64,000 nucleotides of DNA. Source: Kribbella antibiotica. Lineage in GTDB: Bacteria; Actinomycetota; Actinomycetes; Propionibacteriales; Kribbellaceae. Of the stretch, positions 58,303 through 64,000 are shown one piece after another. The stretch is taken from the NCBI RefSeq assembly GCF_004349055.1, contig NZ_SMKX01000013.1, positions 1 through 64,000 of the forward strand, written 5' to 3'. Numbering within the stretch: the first letter of the stretch is position 1; each line of letters starts with the position of its first letter. A model generated the notes under the pieces. That model was not told where the DNA came from. It saw nothing but the letters and a program-made list of their open reading frames with translations, and did not search any database. The translations under genes and the position numbers were made by a program.

Positions 58303-59535
58303 CTAACTTGAGCGAGTGAGCGCGAACTGCGCCACGTTCAGGTACCCCGACCGGAACCCTGCTTCGGAATAGGCCAGGTAGAACTCCCACATCCGCCGGA
58401 ACACTTCGTCGAACCCGAGCCCGTCAACCCGCTCGGAGCTCGCGGTGAAGCGCTCTCTCCAGAGTCGCAGGGTGCGCGCGTAGTCGGCACCGAAGTCCTG
58501 CTGGGCGGCGACGTCGAGCCCGGCGGCGGCCCCCATCGTGCGAATCACCTCGACGGACGGGATCAGCCCGCCCGGGAAGATGTACTCGTGGATCCAGCTC
58601 TGGCTGTTGCGCGTGGTCAGCAGCCGGTCGTGCGCCATCGTGATGGACTGCAGACCGAAGCGACCGCCGGGCTCGAGCCGGTCGGCGACGGTCGCGAAGT
58701 ACTCCGGCCAGTACTGCTCGCCGACGGCCTCGATCATCTCGACGCTCACGATCGCGTCGTACCGGCCCTGCACGTCGCGGTAGTCGCAGAGCTCGACCTC
58801 GGCGTGGACGCCGGCCTCGGAGATCCGCTTGCGGGCCAGGTCGCGCTGCTCCGCGGAGAGCGTGATCGAGTGCACCTCCGCACCGCGTTGCGCAGCCTGG
58901 ATCGCGAGCTGCCCCCAACCGGTACCAATCTCCAGCACGCGCGCGCCCGCGGTCACCCCGGCCAGGTCGAGGATGTTGTCGATCTTGCGGCGCTGCGCAA
59001 CAGCGAGCGGTTCCTCGTCGGACGAATCGAACAGCGCTGAGGAGTACGACATCGTCGGGTCGAGGAAGGTCGCGAACAGTTCGTTCGACAGGTCGTAGTG
59101 ATGGGAAATGTTGGAGCGTGCACCGACGCGATCGTTGAGCCGCGCGATCGGCTGGTCCACCAAGCGGCGCAACCGCTGCAGGCCGCCCGGCACCAGCTCG
59201 GCGAGCTGTCGCGCGAACACCGTCAGCAGATCGGCCAGGTCAGTGCCGTCCCCAGCCCGCCACTCCCCCGCCATGTACGACTCCCCGAACCCGACCTTGA
59301 GGTCCTTGCCGAGCCGATCGAAGAACCGGTCCGACACCACCTCGAACACCGGACCGGTCCCGGTGCGGGCGCGGCCCGGCAGCTGCACCGCGACGGGGAG
59401 CTGCCGCGTTGCCTGGTTGAAGATCTGGCGAGCGACTGCGGCGCGCACCGGGTACTGCGGGACGCGGGCGACGCGAGGCCAGCGGGCCGAATCGATGACC
59501 GTCGAAGTGCGGTCGGTGGCCTGTGAGATGGACAT
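58303..59535 (-). CDS. Cyclopropane-fatty-acyl-phospholipid synthase family protein
   Basis: 410 residues. The N-terminal lipid-binding region (FFDRLGKDLKVGFGESYMAGEWRAGDGTDLADLL) and the SAM methyltransferase core are present: SNISHHYDLSNELFATFLDPTMSYSSALF, VLEIGTGWGQLAIQAAQRG, VSVEMIEAVGEQYWPEYF. These are the signatures of CFA synthases and related lipid methyltransferases (UfaA1-like). It methylates or cyclopropanates unsaturated acyl chains at the membrane. Its ATG overlaps the DUF1365 stop by one base (TGATG). The trio with DUF1365 and an FAD protein is widely conserved in actinobacteria and proteobacteria. Confidence 0.92.
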   Translation of the reverse strand: MSISQATDRTSTVIDSARWPRVARVPQYPVRAAVARQIFNQATRQLPVAVQLPGRARTGTGPVFEVVSDRFFDRLGKDLKVGFGESYMAGEWRAGDGTDLADLLTVFARQLAELVPGGLQRLRRLVDQPIARLNDRVGARSNISHHYDLSNELFATFLDPTMSYSSALFDSSDEEPLAVAQRRKIDNILDLAGVTAGARVLEIGTGWGQLAIQAAQRGAEVHSITLSAEQRDLARKRISEAGVHAEVELCDYRDVQGRYDAIVSVEMIEAVGEQYWPEYFATVADRLEPGGRFGLQSITMAHDRLLTTRNSQSWIHEYIFPGGLIPSVEVIRTMGAAAGLDVAAQQDFGADYARTLRLWRERFTASSERVDGLGFDEVFRRMWEFYLAYSEAGFRSGYLNVAQFALTRSS

Positions 59536-60260
59536 CAGGCTCCTTGAAGTGGAGTGTGCGGTGGACGGTGAACGACAGGCAGCCTGCGCAGCCAAAGGGC
59601 AATGCCGTGCAGGCGGATCAGCAGTGACACCTGATAGGTGACGAACGGCGTACGGGCGGCAACAGCCAACCGGGTACGACGGGTTGCCGCGCGCGGGCGA
59701 CCGGTGAACGCGGCACTGAAGGCGCGCGCGCCTTGCTGGTGCAGGTTGATGGCGACCGCGACGCGATCGGGTGTCAGGTCGAGCACCACTTCGTACGTGC
59801 CGTCGACGGTGAAGAACGGCGACACGTAGAACGCTTTCTCGACGGTGAACCGGCCGTCCGCGGTCGGATGCGCGAGGTACGAGTGGCGTTCGCCGTACGT
59901 GTTGTGGACCTCGAGCACGACCCAGCGCAGGCTTCCGTCCGGTGCGAAACACCAGAACACGCTGAGCGGATCGAACACGTAGCCGAAGCTCCGCGCGTTG
60001 GCGAGCATCAGCACCTGGTCGTCAGGTTCGAGCACCTCGTTCTGACCGGCGATGAACGAGGTGAGGTTCTCGCGCAGAGAGCGTTCTCCCCCGTTCAGGT
60101 GATCAGCCGGACGGAACGACGCGAGCGGGCGGAACGCCGGCAGATCGTCGATATCGACCAGCCATTGGTACGTGCGGTACCGAAAGCGATGCCGCCGCGG
60201 CAACTGCCTCGTGTGCGCTACCCACCCGGGCACGATGGCCGGGAGAGACAGACCGTTCAC
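59535..60260 (-). CDS. DUF1365 family protein
   Basis: 241 residues. DUF1365 landmarks are RRHRFRYRTYQWLVDIDDLP, ANARSFGYVFDPLSVFWCF, VVLEVHNTYGERHSYL and EKAFYVSPFFTVDGTYEV. Its function is not established; it always accompanies CFA-synthase-like and FAD amine-oxidase-like proteins, suggesting a step in making branched or furan-type fatty acids. GTG 60260 overlaps the flavoprotein stop (GTGA), and its own stop overlaps the next ATG by one base. Confidence 0.9.
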   Translation of the reverse strand: MNGLSLPAIVPGWVAHTRQLPRRHRFRYRTYQWLVDIDDLPAFRPLASFRPADHLNGGERSLRENLTSFIAGQNEVLEPDDQVLMLANARSFGYVFDPLSVFWCFAPDGSLRWVVLEVHNTYGERHSYLAHPTADGRFTVEKAFYVSPFFTVDGTYEVVLDLTPDRVAVAINLHQQGARAFSAAFTGRPRAATRRTRLAVAARTPFVTYQVSLLIRLHGIALWLRRLPVVHRPPHTPLQGA

Positions 60261-61525
60261 CAGGCCGCGCCGAACTTCGCTGCAGCCTCGACTCCGGAGC
60301 GGCAGCCGTCCTCATGGAAGCCCCAGCCGAGATGGGCGCCGGCGAAGGCCAGCCGCGGTCCACCGGCCGAGCGCAGCGACTCCGCGGCAGCGACCGACTC
60401 AGGCGTGAAGATCGGGTGGGCGTACGTCATCTGGGCGACCGTCGCCGACGGGTCGACCCAGCCTTCCGGGTTGAGCGTCACCAAGTACTGGTCGGCAGCG
60501 TCGAGCCCCTGTAAACGGTTCATCCAGTAACTCACCAGAACCTGGGACTCGTCCGCGTGACAGTCACGCAGGCGGTAGTTCCACGACGCCCGCGCTCGGG
60601 CGCTGTCCGGCAGCACAGAGGTATCGGTGTGCAACCAAGTCGGGTTCACCGAATAGTCGAAGGCGTCGAGCAAGGACTTCTCGTCCGGCGTCGCATCGGC
60701 GAGCAGGTCGTGCGCGGTGTCGGCGTGGGTCGCGAGCACCACGCGGTCGAACGAGAGAGCGCGATCTGGCGTCACCACCTCGACCGAATCGTCGTGCCGC
60801 AGGACGGCCCGCACCGGCGCGGACAGCCGGACATCGCCGACCTGCTCGACGACGCGATCGACGTACGTACGTGATCCGCCCACGACCGTCCGCCACTGCG
60901 GCGATCCCTTGATGGCGAGCATCCCGTGGTGATCCAGGAACTGGAACAGGTACCGCGCCGGATAGCGCCCGGCATCGGCCGAGCCGCTCGACCAGACGCA
61001 CGACACCAGCGGGATCGCGAAGTGCCGGACGAAGTACGGGGAGAACTGTTGCTCGACCAGGAAGTCACCCCAGGTGAGCGCGGAGTCACCGGAACGCAGC
61101 ACAGAGAGCGCTTCCCGATGGAATCTCCGGACCTCTCCCAGCATCCGCAAGAACCGCACATCGGCGACTCGGCGCGGCTGGCTGAAGATCGAGGCCGCAC
61201 CCCGGCCCCCGGCGTACTCGAGGCCGCACCCGTCACACCGGATGCTCATCGACATCTCAGTGGGTTGGGTCTGCACTCCGAGCTCGGCGAAGAGCCGTAG
61301 CAACTGCGGGTACGTGCGCTCGTTGTGCACGATGAACCCGGAGTCGACGCGATTCTCTTGCCCGCGGCTGTCGACCAACGCATGGGTATGCGCATGGCCG
61401 CCGGGGCGATCGTCGGCCTCGAAGACCGTCACCCGATGGGTGTGCCGGAGCAGATACGCGGCCGTCAGGCCGGCCACCCCGGATCCGATCACAGCAAGAG
61501 CAGGACGATCGTCTCTCGTGGTCAC
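60257..61525 (-). CDS. FAD-dependent amine-oxidase-fold protein
   Basis: 422 residues. The dinucleotide motif ALAVIGSGVAGLTAAYLL and VTVFEADDRPGGHAHTH bind FAD; RVVLATHADTAHDLLADATPDE and RLAFAGAHLGWGFHEDGC close the FAD site. This is the NAD/FAD-binding partner of DUF1365/CFA-synthase clusters, probably oxidising the lipid product or acting as desaturase-like enzyme. GTG 61525 is chosen with AGGGAG nearby; the longer frame has no conserved sequence. It heads the operon that runs to 57563, with a 70-bp gap to the SRPBCC gene upstream. Confidence 0.9.
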   Translation of the reverse strand: MTTRDDRPALAVIGSGVAGLTAAYLLRHTHRVTVFEADDRPGGHAHTHALVDSRGQENRVDSGFIVHNERTYPQLLRLFAELGVQTQPTEMSMSIRCDGCGLEYAGGRGAASIFSQPRRVADVRFLRMLGEVRRFHREALSVLRSGDSALTWGDFLVEQQFSPYFVRHFAIPLVSCVWSSGSADAGRYPARYLFQFLDHHGMLAIKGSPQWRTVVGGSRTYVDRVVEQVGDVRLSAPVRAVLRHDDSVEVVTPDRALSFDRVVLATHADTAHDLLADATPDEKSLLDAFDYSVNPTWLHTDTSVLPDSARARASWNYRLRDCHADESQVLVSYWMNRLQGLDAADQYLVTLNPEGWVDPSATVAQMTYAHPIFTPESVAAAESLRSAGGPRLAFAGAHLGWGFHEDGCRSGVEAAAKFGAAW

Positions 61526-61595
61526 ATCGCTCCCTCGGCGCAGAAAGTTCCTGTCACCGCTCTTCGGAGCCGACGGGTGGTCCGGATGCGTCAGG

Positions 61596-62030
61596 TCAGA
61601 GATTTCCCAAAACTTCGCGCAACCGCTGCGCCGCCTCGTCGCCGAGCTTGGCGAACTGCCGCCCCAAGAACGGCACCGCGAGCCGTGCCACGCCACGGAA
61701 CTCGAACTCGGCCAGGTATGTGAGCTCGGTCTCACCGGGACCCACTGCGCGCAGCGTGATGGTGTCGCTCGCCGTGACCGTTTTGTTCACCCCACGGAAC
61801 CGCAACCGCTCCGGCGCACTCAGCTCGACGACCGTGTAGACGAGCTCGGTCTCGCGGCCGTTGAAACGCGAAATGTTGCGGTACGTCGTCCCGACGCCCC
61901 CACCGCCGTCCAGACGCGTCGTCCGCACGGTCCCGGGGTCCCACTCGTTGGTCTTCTCGAAGTCCGCCAGATAGCCGAACACGGTCTCCACCGGTCGCCC
62001 GACGGTCAGGACCCGCTGAATCGTCACCAT
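61596..62030 (-). CDS. SRPBCC/START-like protein
   Basis: 144 residues with the SRPBCC (polyketide cyclase/dehydrase) fold: PVETVFGYLADFEKTNEWDPGTVRTTRLDG, VGTTYRNISRFNGRETELVYTVVELS, and a C-terminal helix FLGRQFAKLGDEAAQRLREVL. Such proteins bind hydrophobic ligands. It lies 70 bp upstream of the flavoprotein on the same strand and could deliver or bind the lipid modified by that operon. Confidence 0.83.
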   Translation of the reverse strand: MVTIQRVLTVGRPVETVFGYLADFEKTNEWDPGTVRTTRLDGGGGVGTTYRNISRFNGRETELVYTVVELSAPERLRFRGVNKTVTASDTITLRAVGPGETELTYLAEFEFRGVARLAVPFLGRQFAKLGDEAAQRLREVLGNL

Positions 62031-62189
62031 GAATCTTCCTCACCGACCGGTCACTGCGACCGCTCTCATCCGACCCGGTACCCGCCCTCGAACCCTACGC
62101 CCGGGGTTCCCGTTGCCGACCGCAACAAAGTTGTGCGAAACGTTCGGGCCCTCCGGAACGATAGGCAGGCTGGGAGGGGGTGATCCGGT

Positions 62190-62333
62190 ATGTCCGAGGT
62201 GACTCGCCGGTTGGTGGCGCTGCTACGTCTGGTCGAGACAGACCGCACACAGCCCACGGTCGCGGACGACGATGTCCTGCTGGACACCACGTTCGGCCGA
62301 ACCTCGGCGGAGTTCCCGATGGACCGGTACTAG
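62190..62333 (+). CDS. Possible 47-residue small protein
   Basis: A short frame beginning ATG at 62190, with GGAGGGGG about nine bases upstream, and ending TAG at 62331. It reads as a helical N-terminus (VTRRLVALLRLVE) then an acidic/Thr-rich tail ending EFPMDRY. No family is recognised. Its stop lies in a 22-bp near-palindrome (62321-62342). It is the only coding candidate in the 365-bp gap 62031-62395, where I otherwise see nothing. It could be a real small protein, a leader peptide, or chance. Confidence 0.35.
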   Translation: MSEVTRRLVALLRLVETDRTQPTVADDDVLLDTTFGRTSAEFPMDRY

Positions 62334-62342
62334 TACTGGTCC
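62321..62342. terminator. 22-bp near-palindrome, possible hairpin
   Basis: GGACCGGTACT faces AGTACTGGTCC with one G-T pair. It could end the small frame at 62190 or lie upstream of other regulation. It has no U-tract. Confidence 0.35.
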
Positions 62343-62395
62343 TCGGGCTCCGCCGCGGCGGTGCACCCCACCCCAATCGGGCGCGGCCCAGTCGG

Positions 62396-63070
62396 CTAGC
62401 TCCGAGCCGCCTGGACGACGAGGCCGCGCGGCGACTCGGGGAAGCGGTCGAGCATGTCCTGCAGCTCGCCGGCGGTGACGTTCGCGCCGAAGGTTTCCGC
62501 ACCGGGCTCCAGCCCTACGCCGGCGGCCAGCGGGCCGGCGATCACCGGGTCGAAGCCGAGGTCGTCGACGATCGCCGCGACCTCGGCCGTCTCCAGCGGC
62601 GGTCCGGCGACCGCGATCGCCTTGCGTCCGGGCGATCCGGCCGGCAGCGCGCCGTCCTCGAGATCGTGGTAGCCCATGTGATTGAAGGCCTTCACCACCA
62701 CAGACTCGGGGAGGAACTCCTGGACGATCTCGGACGACGAGGTCCGCGGATCGGTGAGGTCGTCGCGGATGCCGTCCACCTCCCACCAGTAGTTCATCGC
62801 GTCGACCACGAGCTTGCCGCGCAACGCCTCGACCGGGATCGTCTGGTGCTTGCCGAGCGGCAGCGCGAGGATCACCACGTCCGCACGCGCCGCCGCGTCG
62901 GCCGCGGTCGTCGCGACCGCGCCGGGCGTCACGACCTCTACGATCAGCGCGATCTTCGACACCGCACCCGACCCCGCGATCAGCACCGGATACCCGGCCG
63001 CGATCGCGCGCCGGGCAAGGACCGTACCGACCTTGCCCGCGCCAAGAATCGCCACCACAGGCTTGCTCAT
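62396..63070 (-). CDS. NADP/F420-type oxidoreductase-like NAD(P)-binding protein
   Basis: 224 residues. [31 protein letters not shown] is a Rossmann dinucleotide motif of the F420-dependent NADP reductase family (PF03807-like). [17 protein letters not shown] and [13 protein letters not shown] follow, then [16 protein letters not shown]. It may transfer hydride between F420 and NADP or act on a small substrate. It overlaps the luciferase-like gene by ATGA. That pairing, with a possible F420 or flavin user, supports a redox partnership. Confidence 0.85.
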   Translation of the reverse strand: MSKPVVAILGAGKVGTVLARRAIAAGYPVLIAGSGAVSKIALIVEVVTPGAVATTAADAAARADVVILALPLGKHQTIPVEALRGKLVVDAMNYWWEVDGIRDDLTDPRTSSSEIVQEFLPESVVVKAFNHMGYHDLEDGALPAGSPGRKAIAVAGPPLETAEVAAIVDDLGFDPVIAGPLAAGVGLEPGAETFGANVTAGELQDMLDRFPESPRGLVVQAARS

Positions 63071-64000
63071 GACTCCTCGGCCAGGATCTCGCGCACCATC
63101 GGGATCACCTTGCTGCCATAGAGTTCCACGGCGCGCAGGCGATCAGCGCCCGGCACCGAACCGGCCGAGTAGATCAGGTCGAACCGGCCGACCCCGAGCT
63201 TCGTCACAGCGCCCGCGATCCGGCGCGCCACGGTGTCCGGCGAACCGACGTACAGGGAACCGTGCGCGACCTCGGCGTCGAACTCGGACCGCTTCACCGG
63301 CGGCCAGCCGCGCAGCGCGCCGATCCGGTCCCGCATCACCTTGTAGCGCGGGTAGTAGATCTCCTTGGCCGCCTCATCGGTGTCCGCGATGAACCCCGGC
63401 GAGTGCATGCCGACCGGCTGCGCGACCGTCCCGAACTGCTCGGACGCGCGCTTGTACAGATCCAGGTACGACGCGAACCGTTCCGGCGAACCGCCGATGA
63501 TCGCCAGCATCAACGGCAACCCGTAGAACGCCGTACGGACGACGGACTGTGGTGAGCCACCGACGCCGACCCACGTCTTCAGCCGGCCGGACTCCGTCTT
63601 CGGATACACATCCGCGTTCTCCAGCGACGCGCGGGTCGTCCCCTCCCACGTCACCGGCTTCTCCTCGAGGAGCCGCGCGAACAGCTGCAGCTTCTCCTCG
63701 AACAGCACCTCGTAGTCGGCCATGTCGTAGCCGAACAGCGGGAACGACTCGGTGAACGAGCCGCGCCCGAGGATGACCTCGGCGCGGCCGTTCGACAACG
63801 CATCCACGGTCGAGAACCGCTGGAACACCCGCACCGGGTCGTCGGAACTGAGCACGGTCACGCCCGAGCCCAACTTGATCCGCGACGTCTGGCCGGCGAT
63901 CCCGGCGAGCACAGTCTCCGGCGAGGAGATCGAGTATTCCGGCCGGTGGTGCTCACCGAGCGCGATCGCATCCACGCCCAGCTCGTCGGCCAGCACGGCC
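63067..64000 (-). CDS. LLM-class flavin-dependent oxidoreductase (5' end beyond window)
   Basis: At least 310 residues, cut by the right edge; only the amino terminus is missing. The luciferase-like fold is clear: [77 protein letters not shown] is expected for the N-terminal half, and [27 protein letters not shown] for the flavin site. Members use FMN or F420 with NAD(P)H or H2F420. It is first in an operon with the F420/NADP-type gene (4-bp overlap). Substrate unknown. Confidence 0.88.
   Translation of the reverse strand, partial: AVLADELGVDAIALGEHHRPEYSISSPETVLAGIAGQTSRIKLGSGVTVLSSDDPVRVFQRFSTVDALSNGRAEVILGRGSFTESFPLFGYDMADYEVLFEEKLQLFARLLEEKPVTWEGTTRASLENADVYPKTESGRLKTWVGVGGSPQSVVRTAFYGLPLMLAIIGGSPERFASYLDLYKRASEQFGTVAQPVGMHSPGFIADTDEAAKEIYYPRYKVMRDRIGALRGWPPVKRSEFDAEVAHGSLYVGSPDTVARRIAGAVTKLGVGRFDLIYSAGSVPGADRLRAVELYGSKVIPMVREILAEES

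Overview
The window is a 64 kb stretch of high-GC actinobacterial chromosome. A WhiB-family protein, two SARP/BTAD regulators, an F420-type NADP oxidoreductase, frequent GTG starts, GGAGG-type ribosome binding sites and many 1- or 4-base gene overlaps all point to a soil actinomycete. The mix (LacI-type GAGAGCGCTCTC operators, F5/8C-tagged secreted CAZymes) fits the Kribbella/Nocardioidaceae group, but that placement is inference. I saw no rRNA, tRNA or CRISPR array.

Layout. 1-340: tandem 109-bp hairpin repeats beside a histidine kinase/response regulator pair (338-2211). 2336-6433: a glycosyl/methyl-transfer operon (GT2, DUF2064-methyltransferase fusion, GT87-like membrane protein, ATP-grasp). 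6434-10107: WhiB, a PLP dehydratase, a membrane mannosyltransferase-like protein and an alpha/beta hydrolase. 10152-13704: two tandem SARP-type regulators. 13747-19915: surface-polysaccharide genes (YfhO, methyltransferase, two glycosyltransferases). 20048-25063: a MarR/EamA efflux pair around a perfect operator, a cupredoxin/membrane-protein operon, a lipoprotein and a GlsB-type stress protein. 25067-28185: disaccharide phosphorylase (GH65) plus beta-phosphoglucomutase. 28302-31616: a LuxR-type regulator and a LacI-operator-controlled secreted beta-helix protein.

31738-51481 is the most unusual part: a compact hybrid biosynthetic gene cluster. Thirteen genes lie on the minus strand in a near-continuous, translationally coupled array, with one ketosynthase gene divergent. 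It holds two NRPS loading systems (a proline-type free A domain feeding a C-PCP protein, and an A-PCP protein resembling epsilon-polylysine synthetase), a small dissociated polyketide set (KS, Cys-less KS half, hotdog dehydratase-like protein, thioesterase, ACP, aminotransferase, degenerate adenylating enzyme), one type I PKS module with thioesterase (KS-AT-ACP-TE), an acyl-CoA-dehydrogenase fused to a carrier domain, and two glycine-oxidase/ThiO-like flavoproteins. Several members lack expected catalytic residues. I do not recognise it as any characterised pathway. A plausible route is cyclic amino acid activation, oxidation on a carrier, one PKS extension with thioesterase release, and coupling to a short amino-polyketide.

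51481-51642 is a palindromic MITE-like element with TA duplications that supply the stop codons of both flanking genes, the free ketosynthase and an MFS exporter. 52999-57502 holds a LacI regulator and divergent secreted CAZyme/DUF1996 genes sharing a promoter-operator architecture with the gene at 29271-31502. 57563-62030 is a lipid-modification operon (flavoprotein, DUF1365, cyclopropane-fatty-acyl synthase, SDR). The window ends with a possible small ORF, an F420/NADP oxidoreductase-like gene and a luciferase-like monooxygenase cut by the window edge.
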